Assembly (NCBI RefSeq): GCF_015477835.1
Contig: NZ_JADLQN010000001.1
Location: 1,364,001-1,428,000 of the forward strand
Direction of reading: 5' to 3'
Length of the DNA stretch: 64,000 nucleotides
DNA from: Nocardia higoensis
Lineage (GTDB): Bacteria > Actinomycetota > Actinomycetes > Mycobacteriales > Mycobacteriaceae
The notes under the pieces were generated by a model that saw nothing but the letters and a program-made list of their open reading frames with translations, ran no database searches and was not told where the DNA came from. Below, piece by piece: positions 32,525 through 41,231 of this stretch (positions are counted from its first letter, which is position 1; every line of letters starts with the position of its first letter). Made by a program: the position numbers and the translations under genes.

Positions 32525-33985
32525 TCAGTGCGGGAGCATCTCGGTCCAGGGGCGGTTCGGTTCGGTGGCGAGGTCGCCCTGCTGGTAGACGCGGCCGTCG
32601 GAGGCCAGGTAGGTGCCGGTCGCCGGGTCGTAGCGCGCGGCGCCGATCGCCGGGGCGTCCGCGGGGCTGCTCGCCGGGGCACTGGCGGGGGCGTCGCCGG
32701 GCGGGCTCTCCGCGGGGATCGGACGGGTGTCGGGGGCGATGCCCTGGTCCTCGAGTCCGGGGTCGCGAGGATAGGGGCCGAGCAGGGGTTGTTCGGTGGC
32801 GAGCGGAACGAATCCTTCCGCGTCGTGGCAGAGTTCGGCGGTCGGGGCGTATTTGCCCGGCTGGCCCGCGCAGGGGGTGTTGCGGACGCCACGCACTGCT
32901 ATGTCCGAGTCCTGCGGGAGTTTGCAGTAGAGGCCGTCGGGGGTGTCGAGGGTCTCGGTCTCGTGCGGGGAACGCCATTCGGTCGGCGGGAGGAAGCCGA
33001 CGGTGCAGGCGGCCGGCTCGGACATGTTGCCGAAGCGGAAGGTGCCCAGGCCGAGACCGGAGGCGTTCTTGGTCGGCTGCACGGTCTGGATCATCGAGAT
33101 CGAGGGCGGGAGCAGGACGAGCAGTTGTTCGAGACCGGCGTTGTAGGTGACGGCGAGCTGACCGACGCTGGTGAGGTTGGCCAACAACACCGGCAGCGTC
33201 AGTTCGACGGATTCGAACAGGCGGGTCGCCTCGGTCGCGAGGCCGGGGCCCTCGCGCAGGATGGCGCGCAACTGCGGGTCGTCGGTGACGAGCTGACCGG
33301 TGACGCCGGCGAGGCTGCGGGTCCACACCTGCACGGCGTCGAGGCTGCGGGCTTGGGCGTCGAGCAAGGGCACGGCGTCCTGGACGAAGGTACGGGCGGC
33401 GGGTCCGGAGCGCTCGAGCGCATCGGCGAGGGTTCGGCCGGAGGCCAGCAGCGCATCGAGTTCGTGGCCCGAGGCGCCCAGGCCGGTGGACAGTTCGCCG
33501 AGCAGGTCATACATGCGGTCGGTCGGGACGGTGCCGACCATGGCGCTGAGGCTGTCGAGCATGGGGCCCACCGGCTGCGGGACATCGGTGTGCGCCAACG
33601 GGATCACCGCGCCCTCGTCCAGGTAGGGCGCCTGATCGGTGCGGGGGCGCAGTTCGACGTACTGTTCGCCGACCGCCGAGACGCTGCGGACCATGGCTTC
33701 CAGGTCGGCAGGAATCGGGTGGTCGGTGTCGAGGGTGAGGGTGGCGCGCACGCCGTCGTCGGTGAGGTCGACGGCGGTCACCTTGCCGACCTGCACGCCG
33801 CGATAGGTGACATTGCCGAAGCGGTAGAGGCCGCCGGTCTCGGGCAGGTCCAGGTAGACGGTGATCGAGCCGACGCCGAGCAGCTGCGGCAATTTCATGT
33901 AGACGGTGCCCATGACGGTCAGGCCGAGCACCGACAGGACGGCGAAGATGACGAGCTGGGCGCGGACGAAACGGGTGAGCAGCAT
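32525..33985 (-). CDS. mceF: Mce-family protein MceF
   Basis: A 486-residue protein from ATG 33985, sharing one base with the mceE stop. It has an N-terminal membrane anchor (AQLVIFAVLSVLGLTVMGTV) and the MlaD/MCE domain (GGLYRFGNVTYRGVQVGKVT, then VGEQYVELRPRTDQAPYLDE). A long helical region follows, then a Cys-containing segment (AACTVGFLPPTEWRSPHETE, LYCKLPQDSD). The Ala/Pro-rich tail (PPGDAPASAPASSPADAPA) ends in DPATGTYLASDGRVYQQGDL, a feature of MceF C-termini. It is part of the periplasm-spanning lipid tunnel. Confidence 0.9.
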   Translation of the reverse strand: MLLTRFVRAQLVIFAVLSVLGLTVMGTVYMKLPQLLGVGSITVYLDLPETGGLYRFGNVTYRGVQVGKVTAVDLTDDGVRATLTLDTDHPIPADLEAMVRSVSAVGEQYVELRPRTDQAPYLDEGAVIPLAHTDVPQPVGPMLDSLSAMVGTVPTDRMYDLLGELSTGLGASGHELDALLASGRTLADALERSGPAARTFVQDAVPLLDAQARSLDAVQVWTRSLAGVTGQLVTDDPQLRAILREGPGLATEATRLFESVELTLPVLLANLTSVGQLAVTYNAGLEQLLVLLPPSISMIQTVQPTKNASGLGLGTFRFGNMSEPAACTVGFLPPTEWRSPHETETLDTPDGLYCKLPQDSDIAVRGVRNTPCAGQPGKYAPTAELCHDAEGFVPLATEQPLLGPYPRDPGLEDQGIAPDTRPIPAESPPGDAPASAPASSPADAPAIGAARYDPATGTYLASDGRVYQQGDLATEPNRPWTEMLPH

Positions 33986-35109
33986 CAGCGGCCTCCCGTT
34001 CCCGGCGGGGTGAGGCCCACGCCGAGCGGGTTCGAGGTCTGCTGGGCGTAGCCGGGATCGCCGATGGCGGCTTGGATCACGGCGTGGGGGTCGGCCCACG
34101 GGGTGCCCTGCAGCAGTTCGCGTTGCAGGCGCGGGATGGTGAGGTCGACGGTGGCGTGCAGGTTGATGTAGTCGCCGCGCACGGCGCGGTCGATCACCTG
34201 CTGGCCGTAGGGGTAGACGGTGGCGTAGGCCAGGCCGGCGTCGAGCAGTGGGCCCACATCGGCGACGGCCTTCAGCGTCGGTTCGAGGTTGCGCAGGTCG
34301 GCGATGAGGTCCGCGCTGACCTCGGTGACCACGCCGGTGGCGGTGTCGCTGAACACCCGCAGGCGCTCGAGCGCGTCGGTGAGGGCGGGGCGTTCGGCGA
34401 GCAGCAGGTCCAGGGTGGGCGGGAGTATGTCCAGTGCGCGGGTGAGGGTGTCGGTCTGACCGGCGAAGGTCTCCCCCAGCCGGGTCAGCGCCTCGATGGA
34501 GGCGACGATCTCGGCGCGCTGGTCGGCGAGGACGGCCATGAAGCCGTCCAGGCGGGCGAGCAGGTCGACGACCTGGTCTCCACGGCCGTCGAGGGCATTG
34601 TTCAGTTCGGCGACGATGTCGCCCAACTGGCCCAGGCCGCCGCCGTTGACGACGACCGACAGGGAGGCCAGGGTCTGCTCGGTGGACGGGTAGGTGGAGG
34701 CGCGGTTCAGCGGCAGGCGCGCGCCCGATTCCAGCCGGCCGGTGGGTTGTTCGCCGTCGGGGGTGTTCAATGCCAGATGGGTGGAGCCGAGCAAGCTGGT
34801 CTGGCCCACGGTGGCGACGGCATCGGCCGGGATCACGGTCTCGGGGCGCACCGCCGCCTCGACCACCGCGTGCCAGCCGTCCAGGGAGATGGTGCGGACG
34901 CTACCGACCACCACGTCGTCGACCATGACCGGTGAATTCGGCGTCAAGGTGCCGACATTCGCGATCTCGACGGAGATGATCGTCGCCTGCGAGCTGTTGG
35001 CCTCCGCACCCGGCAGCGGCACCGAGTTGACCCCGTGCGTGCCGCAGCCGGTGACGGTCAGCAGCAGGCAGGCCGCGACGGCGACCCGGGAGGGCGGGAA
35101 GTGCTTCAT
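33985..35109 (-). CDS. mceE: Mce-family lipoprotein MceE (LprN-like)
   Basis: A 374-residue lipoprotein. The signal KHFPPSRVAVAACLLLTVTG ends in the lipobox VTGC. The MCE domain is SVEIANVGTLTPNSPVMVDD and then GQTSLLGSTHLALNTPDGEQ, with a long helical stretch (TRALDILPPTLDLLLAERPA). ATG 35109 is preferred; a TTG at 35115 would overlap the mceD stop. In every mce operon one subunit, MceE, carries a lipid anchor, and this one fits. Confidence 0.9.
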   Translation of the reverse strand: MKHFPPSRVAVAACLLLTVTGCGTHGVNSVPLPGAEANSSQATIISVEIANVGTLTPNSPVMVDDVVVGSVRTISLDGWHAVVEAAVRPETVIPADAVATVGQTSLLGSTHLALNTPDGEQPTGRLESGARLPLNRASTYPSTEQTLASLSVVVNGGGLGQLGDIVAELNNALDGRGDQVVDLLARLDGFMAVLADQRAEIVASIEALTRLGETFAGQTDTLTRALDILPPTLDLLLAERPALTDALERLRVFSDTATGVVTEVSADLIADLRNLEPTLKAVADVGPLLDAGLAYATVYPYGQQVIDRAVRGDYINLHATVDLTIPRLQRELLQGTPWADPHAVIQAAIGDPGYAQQTSNPLGVGLTPPGTGGR

Positions 35110-35111
35110 GG

Positions 35112-36350
35112 TCAACGCCTTCCGCCGAACAGGATGTCGGCCAGGTCGAGCGGAGGCGCCGGGGCCTGCTCGGCGGGGGCCACCACCTGAGGGACCAGGT
35201 GCGGCTCGGTGTAGAGCACCTTCTCGGGGCGCGGGGTGGGGCCGAGGACGGGGTTGATCGAGAAGGGCAGGTAGTTGAAGCTCAGCAGCGGCAGGACCGG
35301 GCCGAGGTAGTCCCGGCAGGTCTGGGCCGATTGCGCCGAGGTCTGCTTGCCGACGGCTTCGATGGCCGAGCAGATGAACTGCACCGGGTTCGAGAAGTTG
35401 TTCAGTACGAAGACCCCCGCTTCGGTGCCGGATTCGGGGTTGTAGATGTTGTAGAAGTTGGCCATGCTCGTCGGGAACACGTGCAGCAGCTGTTCGAGGT
35501 CGTCGCGGTTGTCGACGAGGTTCTGGGTGACGTTCGCCAAGCGGCCGACCTGCTCGCTCGCGCGGTCGCGGTTGTCGGCGACGAAGCGCTGGACTTCGCT
35601 CACCGCGAGGGAGAGTTGGTGCAGGGCGGCGTCGAGGTCGGAGCGGCTGCCGTCGATGACACTGGTGAGGGTGGCCAAGCGGTCCTGGAACTCGACGATC
35701 TGCACATTGCTGTTCCGCAGAGCGGTGACGAACTGCTGCAGTCCGGCCACGGTGGTCACGATGTCGCCGCTGCCGTCGGCGAGGATGCGGCCGACGCCGC
35801 TGAGCTGGTGCAGGGTGTCGCGCAGCTTGTCGCCGTTGCCGTTCATGGCGGTGGCGGCGCTGTCGATGAACCGGCCGAGCGAGCTCGAGGAGAGGTCACC
35901 GTCGGGACCCAATTCGTCCGACAGCCTGGTCAACTGGGTCTTGATCTCGTCCCATTCGACCGGCACGGCGGTGCGCTCGATCGGGATCGTCGCGCCGTCG
36001 GCCAGGATCGGGCCCTGGCCGCGATGAGCGGGAGTCAGTTGCACGAAACGGGAGTCGACCAGACTCTGGGCGACGATGACGGCCTGCGCGTCGGCGGGGA
36101 TCGATACCTCTCGGTCGACCTCGAGAGTCACCTCGACGGCGGTGCCGCGCGGTTCGATGGCGGTGACGACGCCGACCTTCACGCCGGAGACCCGCACGTC
36201 GTCGCCAGGATAGATGGCGGTGGCGGTGCTGAACACGGCGCGCATGGTGTTCGGGCCGAATGCGGCTCGCCATCCGGTCGTGCCCGCCGCGATCAGTGCG
36301 GCGGCAAGGACGAGCACGCCCGCGATACGGAGGATCTTCGCTCGGGTCAT
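35112..36350 (-). CDS. mceD: Mce-family protein MceD
   Basis: A 412-residue protein from ATG 36350, overlapping mceC by four bases. Anchor: ILRIAGVLVLAAALIAAGTT. MCE domain: FSTATAIYPGDDVRVSGVKV, then VAQSLVDSRFVQLTPAHRGQ. Coiled-coil region with repeated hydrophobic heptads, for example DNRDRASEQVGRLANVTQNL. Segments AGVFVLNNFSNPVQFICSAI and RDYLGPVLPLLSFNYLPFSI near the end are hallmarks of MceD. Confidence 0.9.
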   Translation of the reverse strand: MTRAKILRIAGVLVLAAALIAAGTTGWRAAFGPNTMRAVFSTATAIYPGDDVRVSGVKVGVVTAIEPRGTAVEVTLEVDREVSIPADAQAVIVAQSLVDSRFVQLTPAHRGQGPILADGATIPIERTAVPVEWDEIKTQLTRLSDELGPDGDLSSSSLGRFIDSAATAMNGNGDKLRDTLHQLSGVGRILADGSGDIVTTVAGLQQFVTALRNSNVQIVEFQDRLATLTSVIDGSRSDLDAALHQLSLAVSEVQRFVADNRDRASEQVGRLANVTQNLVDNRDDLEQLLHVFPTSMANFYNIYNPESGTEAGVFVLNNFSNPVQFICSAIEAVGKQTSAQSAQTCRDYLGPVLPLLSFNYLPFSINPVLGPTPRPEKVLYTEPHLVPQVVAPAEQAPAPPLDLADILFGGRR

Positions 36351-37369
36351 CGCGGTGGCTCCGGAGTGAGTTGCGGGGCGCCGAAGGCCTGGTCGATGAA
36401 CGGCTGGACGAGATCGCCGGGGATCAGGTTGGCGACGAAGGCGTTGTAGAACGGGCCACCGGAGACCGCCTCGCCCTGGGTCATGGCGACTTTCGCCAGG
36501 CCGGGCAGGGCGGCGGCGATATTGTCGCGATTCTTCTCCAGCATGGCGACCACGGAGTTCAGCCGGTCCAGTGTCGGCGCCAGATCGGCTTCGTTGTCGG
36601 CGACCAGGCCGCGCAGTTGCTCGGCCACGGCGGCGGTTCCGGCCAGCAGGTCCACGATCGCCTGCCGGCGGGCGACCAGCGTCTGCAGCAGCGCGTTCGA
36701 CTCGAGGATCATCGTGTTCACCTGCGCGCCGCGTTCGGCGAGGATGCCGGTGACGTCGGCGGTGGCCCGCAGCAGGGCGCGCAGGGTTTCGTCGCGGCTG
36801 TTGATCGTGCGGGACAGTTCGGTGAGGCCGTCGAAGGTGGGGCCGAGTCGCGGGGCGATCCGGTCCAGGGTGGTGGCCAGGGTGTCGAGAGAGGCGTCCA
36901 GGGCGACGGTGTCGGTCTCGCCGACAGTGGTGGTCAGATCGCCCACGGCATCGGTCAGCGAGTACGGCGAGGAGGTCCGTTCGATCGGGACGACGTCGCC
37001 GGGGCGCAGCACCCCCGGTCCTGCCGAGACCAGGGTGAGAACTCGCTTGCCCAGCAGAGAGCCGGTTTTGATGTGGGCCGAGGTGCCGCCGCCGAGGGTG
37101 ATGCGGTCGCGGACGGTGAAGTCGACCTTCGCGTCGCCGTCGTCCAGGCTCAGCCGGGCGACGGTGCCGACGGTGACGCCGGAAAGGATGACCTCGTCGC
37201 CGACGGCGAGTCCGCCCGCTTCGGCGAAGACAGCGGTGTAGCGCACGGTGGTGCCCCAGGCGATGAACTTCTGTGATTGCAGGCCGATGGCGATCACGCA
37301 GATCATCAGAACCACGCCGATCACGCCGTGGCGGGCCAGGTGCGCGCCGCGGTACTGCGTCAGGCTCAT
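36347..37369 (-). CDS. mceC: Mce-family protein MceC
   Basis: A 340-residue protein from ATG 37369 (ATGA overlap with mceB; an upstream ATG at 37378 lies inside mceB). Anchor: HGVIGVVLMICVIAIGLQSQ. MCE domain: YTAVFAEAGGLAVGDEVILS, then IKTGSLLGKRVLTLVSAGPG. Helical region with repeats (DETLRALLRATADVTGILAE). C-terminal YNAFVANLIPGDLVQPFIDQ. Confidence 0.9.
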   Translation of the reverse strand: MSLTQYRGAHLARHGVIGVVLMICVIAIGLQSQKFIAWGTTVRYTAVFAEAGGLAVGDEVILSGVTVGTVARLSLDDGDAKVDFTVRDRITLGGGTSAHIKTGSLLGKRVLTLVSAGPGVLRPGDVVPIERTSSPYSLTDAVGDLTTTVGETDTVALDASLDTLATTLDRIAPRLGPTFDGLTELSRTINSRDETLRALLRATADVTGILAERGAQVNTMILESNALLQTLVARRQAIVDLLAGTAAVAEQLRGLVADNEADLAPTLDRLNSVVAMLEKNRDNIAAALPGLAKVAMTQGEAVSGGPFYNAFVANLIPGDLVQPFIDQAFGAPQLTPEPPR

Positions 37370-38388
37370 GGGCTGCACCGTCCCGTCGTCTGCTCGATGG
37401 CGGGCAGGACGAGCACCTGACCGCTGGGGTCGTTGATCCGGACGGTGATGGCGCAGATGTAGTACTGGATGAAATTGCCGTAGGCGCCGGTGCGGACCAG
37501 CTTGCGGAAGTTCTCCGGGGCGCGGCCGAGCGCGTCGTCGAGGACTTGCTTGTCACCGTCGAGAAGCGGTGCGAGCCGGGCCAGTTCGTCGACGGTGCCT
37601 GCCAGTGGCGGCCGGGCGTCGGCGAGGAGATCGGCAACGCTCGCGGTGCCCCGGTCGATGGCCTCGACGGCCGCGCCGATCGGATCGCGTTGCGCGGACA
37701 GTTCGCCGACGAGACGTTGCAGGCGGTCGACAGTGGCGGTGAACTGGTCGCCCTCGGCGCTCAGAGTTTCCATCACGGTGCGCAGATGGTCGAGCAGGCG
37801 TCCGACGACGTCGTTCTTCTCCGCGAGCGCGCTGGTGAACGAGGCGGTGCCCGCCATGAGCGAGTCGATGGTGTTCTCCCTGCCCTGCACGATCTCGAGC
37901 AGCGACCAGGTCAGCGCGTTCACCTCGTGGGCGTTCAATCCCTGGATCACGGGTTTCAGACCACCGATGAGCAGGTCGAGATCGAGTGCGCCCGCGGTCT
38001 TCTCGACCGGGATGCGGGCGCCGGGCGCCAGCGGCTCGGAGCCCCCCGGCGAGTCGGCGAGTTCCAGGTACCGGTCGCCGACGAGGTTGAGGTACCGCAC
38101 GGCGGCCTCGGTGGCGGTGGTCAGGGTGACGCTGTCGGCGGCGTCGAATTCGACCAGGACGGAATGGTCCGCACGCAGCTCGACGCCGCGGACCGTCCCG
38201 ATCGGCACACCGGCGATGCGCACGGTGTCGCCGCGACTCAACCCGGAGACGTCGGCGAACACCGCCGAGTATCCGGTGACGCCGCCGCTGCGGTACTGGC
38301 CGAACACCAGGATCAGCAGGGCCGAGAGCAGCACCATGACGACGGCGAAGGCGCCGAATTTCAGCAGTGGCGCGTTGCGTGGGCTCAT
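37366..38388 (-). CDS. mceB: Mce-family protein MceB
   Basis: A 340-residue protein from ATG 38388, overlapping mceA by four bases. Anchor: LLKFGAFAVVMVLLSALLIL. MCE domain: YSAVFADVSGLSRGDTVRIA, then AAVRYLNLVGDRYLELADSP. Helical middle: VIQGLNAHEVNALTWSLLEI. C-terminus: GAYGNFIQYYICAITVRIND, with a conserved cysteine. Confidence 0.9.
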   Translation of the reverse strand: MSPRNAPLLKFGAFAVVMVLLSALLILVFGQYRSGGVTGYSAVFADVSGLSRGDTVRIAGVPIGTVRGVELRADHSVLVEFDAADSVTLTTATEAAVRYLNLVGDRYLELADSPGGSEPLAPGARIPVEKTAGALDLDLLIGGLKPVIQGLNAHEVNALTWSLLEIVQGRENTIDSLMAGTASFTSALAEKNDVVGRLLDHLRTVMETLSAEGDQFTATVDRLQRLVGELSAQRDPIGAAVEAIDRGTASVADLLADARPPLAGTVDELARLAPLLDGDKQVLDDALGRAPENFRKLVRTGAYGNFIQYYICAITVRINDPSGQVLVLPAIEQTTGRCSP

Positions 38389-39536
38389 CGCGGCGCTCCG
38401 GTCGAGGGGCCGAACAGAGCGTTCGGGAGCGTGTCGGGGTTGACGACGATGCCCTGGTTGCCGCGGGCGAACGGGTCGGCGCCGACGTCGGCGACGACGA
38501 ACGGCGGGCGCTGCTCGTAGCCGACCGGCAGGACCGAGCACTGGGAGCCGCCGGAGGCCTGCAGTTTCGGCAGATTCTGCGGGTAGCGGTAGGGGTCGAT
38601 GCCCCACAGGAAGTTCGCCGACAGGCCGAGGCCGGGGACGTCGACCGGGGCCATCTGCGAGAGGTCGGCGAAACCGTCCAGCGAGCAGTACAGCGCCTCG
38701 CGGTATTCGGCGGTGAGGGCGGTGGTCGGGACCAGCACGTCGAGGGTGCTCGCGAGGGCGGAGGCATTGGCGGCCAGGACGCGATGTCCGGTGTCGGACA
38801 GTCCGATCAGGCCGAGCAACATGGCGTCGAGGTTCTGGTGTTCGTCGAGGAGTGTGCCGCCGACCGAGGTGATGTTGCCCGCGGTGTCGAGCAGAGGTTG
38901 AGCGGTGTCGGCGTAGGTGTTCAGGACCGGGGTGGCGAGGCTGATGTCGGTGCGCAGGTCCGGCAGGGCCGGTTCGAGTTCGGCGAGGAAGGTTTCGAGG
39001 TCGCCGAGCATCTCCCCCACCTGCGCGCCCCGGCCGCGGGTGGCCGCGGCCAGCGAGCCCAGCGTGGCGTTCAGCTTCTCTGGCTCGAGCGCGGCGAGCA
39101 CGGCGGTCAATTGCTCGAAGACGGTATTGATCTCGACGGTGACACGATCGGCGGTGAGCACCTGACCGGCGCGCAGTCGGCCGTCGGGTCGCTCGGGGGG
39201 CAGGAGCTGGACGAACTTCGCGCCGAAGACGGTGGTCGAGGCGATCGCTACCGAGACATTGCCCGGAATGCGAGCGAGTTCATCGGCGTCGATGGCCAGT
39301 TCGAGGGCGGCCAGGCCGTCGGGACGTTCGCGGATCGCGGAGACCTTGCCGACGGTGACCCCGCGCATCTTCACGTCGGCGTCGGGGTTCATGACCAGGC
39401 CCGCGCGCTGCGAGAGCACCTGCACCGCAACGGTGTCGGCGAAGGCGCCGCGGAAGCTCTGCACCGCGCCTGCCACCAGCAGCGCGCACAGCGCCATCGC
39501 GACTGTCCCGGCCAGCGGGCGGATCATGTTGTGCAC
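38385..39536 (-). CDS. mceA: Mce-family protein MceA
   Basis: A 383-residue protein. GTG 39536 is preferred because AGAGGAG lies eight bases upstream; GTG 39545 would abut the ribosome site. Anchor: IRPLAGTVAMALCALLVAGA. MCE domain: LVMNPDADVKMRGVTVGKVS, then ASTTVFGAKFVQLLPPERPD. Helical part: LNTYADTAQPLLDTAGNITS. C-terminal GLGLSANFLWGIDPYRYPQN is usual for MceA. Confidence 0.9.
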   Translation of the reverse strand: MHNMIRPLAGTVAMALCALLVAGAVQSFRGAFADTVAVQVLSQRAGLVMNPDADVKMRGVTVGKVSAIRERPDGLAALELAIDADELARIPGNVSVAIASTTVFGAKFVQLLPPERPDGRLRAGQVLTADRVTVEINTVFEQLTAVLAALEPEKLNATLGSLAAATRGRGAQVGEMLGDLETFLAELEPALPDLRTDISLATPVLNTYADTAQPLLDTAGNITSVGGTLLDEHQNLDAMLLGLIGLSDTGHRVLAANASALASTLDVLVPTTALTAEYREALYCSLDGFADLSQMAPVDVPGLGLSANFLWGIDPYRYPQNLPKLQASGGSQCSVLPVGYEQRPPFVVADVGADPFARGNQGIVVNPDTLPNALFGPSTGAPR

Positions 39537-39549
39537 CGCGGTCACTCCT

Positions 39550-40425
39550 CTATCCGGACAGATCGAAGTTGCCGTCGGCGCCGTAGACCGCCAACGAGAC
39601 CAGCAGGGTGACCGAGACGATGGCGATCAGCGAGGTGCGCACGGCATTGCCCACCGCGATGCCGACCCCGGCCGGGCCACCCGCGGCGAAGAAGCCGAAG
39701 AAGGTGTGGATCAGCAGCACCGTCAGCGCCATCGCCAGCGCCTGCACGAACGACCACAGCAGGTCGATCGGATTCAGGAACGTCGAGAAGTAATGGTTGT
39801 ACAGGCCCGAGGACTGCCCGAGCAGCACGACCGTGGTGAAGCGGCTGGCGACGAAGGAGGCCACCACAGCCAGCGCGTAGAGCGGGGTGATGGCGATCAT
39901 CCCCGCCACCAGGCGGGTACCGACCAGGTAGGCGATGGGCTCGATCGCCAGCGATTCCAGGGCGTCGATCTCCTCGTTGATGCGCATCGCGCCCAACTGG
40001 GCCGTGGTGCCCGCCCCGAAGGTCGCCGCCAAGCCGATGCCGGCGACCACGGGAGCGGAGATGCGCACATTGATGAAGGCGGCGAGAAAACCGGTGAGCG
40101 CTTCGATTCCGATATTGCCCAGCGAGCTGTAGCCCTGCACGGCGAGCGTGCCACCGGTGGCCAGGGTGAGGAATCCGACGATCACCACCGTGCCGCCGAA
40201 GACCGCCAGAGCGCCTGTGCCCATGCTGATCTCGGCGATCAGCCGGACGGTCTCGCGGCGATGGTGCCAGGCCGCGAACGGGGCGACGGCGAGGGCTTTG
40301 ACGTAGAAGAGGGCGTGGTCGCCGATCTCACCGGCGACGGTGATCGGCTTGCGGAGCCTGCGCACGAGCAGCGGGTACCGGGTGGCGAAGGTCGCCAGTT
40401 CCGCGTGCACGGGTTGATCTGTCAT
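39550..40425 (-). CDS. yrbEB: YrbE/MlaE-type permease subunit B
   Basis: A 291-residue integral membrane protein from ATG 40425, sharing one base with the yrbEA stop. MlaE core: GAGTTAQLGAMRINEEIDAL, then ESLAIEPIAYLVGTRLVAGM, with the conserved coupling-helix EEIDALE motif. Other helices: LLIHTFFGFFAAGGPAGVGI and LIAIVSVTLLVSLAVYGADG. It forms the inner-membrane channel with YrbEA. The Mkl/MceG ATPase is not in this window, as is normal. Confidence 0.92.
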   Translation of the reverse strand: MTDQPVHAELATFATRYPLLVRRLRKPITVAGEIGDHALFYVKALAVAPFAAWHHRRETVRLIAEISMGTGALAVFGGTVVIVGFLTLATGGTLAVQGYSSLGNIGIEALTGFLAAFINVRISAPVVAGIGLAATFGAGTTAQLGAMRINEEIDALESLAIEPIAYLVGTRLVAGMIAITPLYALAVVASFVASRFTTVVLLGQSSGLYNHYFSTFLNPIDLLWSFVQALAMALTVLLIHTFFGFFAAGGPAGVGIAVGNAVRTSLIAIVSVTLLVSLAVYGADGNFDLSG

Positions 40426-41222
40426 CAGCGCACCGTCATCTGGATTCCGATGGCCGTGACGACCACATTGATCACGAACAGCGACATGAAGGCGTAGACC
40501 ACGGTCTCGTTGACCGCGTTGCCCACCGCCTTCGCGCCGCCGGTGACGATCAGCCCGCGATAGCAGGCCACCAGACCGGCGACCAGACCGAACAGCAGCG
40601 CCTTGACCGAGGAGATGAACACCTCGTTCATCCCGGTCAGCAGGGTGATGCCCGCGGCGAACGCCCCCGGATTCACCTCCTGCACGTAGACCGAGAACAG
40701 ATAGCCGCCGAGGATGCCGATCACGCAGACCAGATTGTTGAGCAGGAACGCCACCAGGCCGGAGGCGAGCATGCGGGGGGTGACCAGCCGTTGCACCGGG
40801 TCGATGCCGAGCACCTGCATGGCGTCGATCTCCTCCCGGATGGTGCGCGAGCCGAGGTCCGCGCACATGGCGGTCGCGCCGGAGCCGGCCACGATCAGCA
40901 CGGTCACCATCGGCCCCACCTGGGTGACCGCGCCGAACGCCGCGCCCGCCCCGCTGAGATCGGCGGCGCCGAGTTCGCGCAACAGGACGTTCAAGGTGAA
41001 GCTGACCAGAACCGTGAACGGGATGGCGACCAGCAGGGTCGGTACCAGCGAGACCCGCACGATGAACCAGGACTGTTCGAAGAACTCTCTGGTCTGGAAC
41101 GGTCTGCGGAACGCGAAGCGCACGGCGTCGGCGGACATGGCGAACAGGCCGCCGACGAGCTCGAACGGCCGAGCCGCCCGATCCACCGCCGCGGGCGTCC
41201 ATGCGCGCCGTGTCCGCTTCAT
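40425..41222 (-). CDS. yrbEA: YrbE/MlaE-type permease subunit A
   Basis: A 265-residue integral membrane protein. SGATAMCADLGSRTIREEID, then AMQVLGIDPVQRLVTPRMLA contain the MlaE coupling motif (REEIDAMQVLGI). Further helices: GLVAFLLNNLVCVIGILGGY and TVVYAFMSLFVINVVVTAIG. It starts 9 bases after the aldehyde dehydrogenase stop, so both are likely on the same transcript. Confidence 0.92.
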   Translation of the reverse strand: MKRTRRAWTPAAVDRAARPFELVGGLFAMSADAVRFAFRRPFQTREFFEQSWFIVRVSLVPTLLVAIPFTVLVSFTLNVLLRELGAADLSGAGAAFGAVTQVGPMVTVLIVAGSGATAMCADLGSRTIREEIDAMQVLGIDPVQRLVTPRMLASGLVAFLLNNLVCVIGILGGYLFSVYVQEVNPGAFAAGITLLTGMNEVFISSVKALLFGLVAGLVACYRGLIVTGGAKAVGNAVNETVVYAFMSLFVINVVVTAIGIQMTVR

Positions 41223-41231
41223 CGCCGCGCC

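Noticed and set aside
32009..34051. 680-codon + strand frame opposite mceF and the ACAD gene
   Set aside because: Low-complexity Gly/Val/Asp/His-rich antisense product; the minus-strand genes have clear domains.
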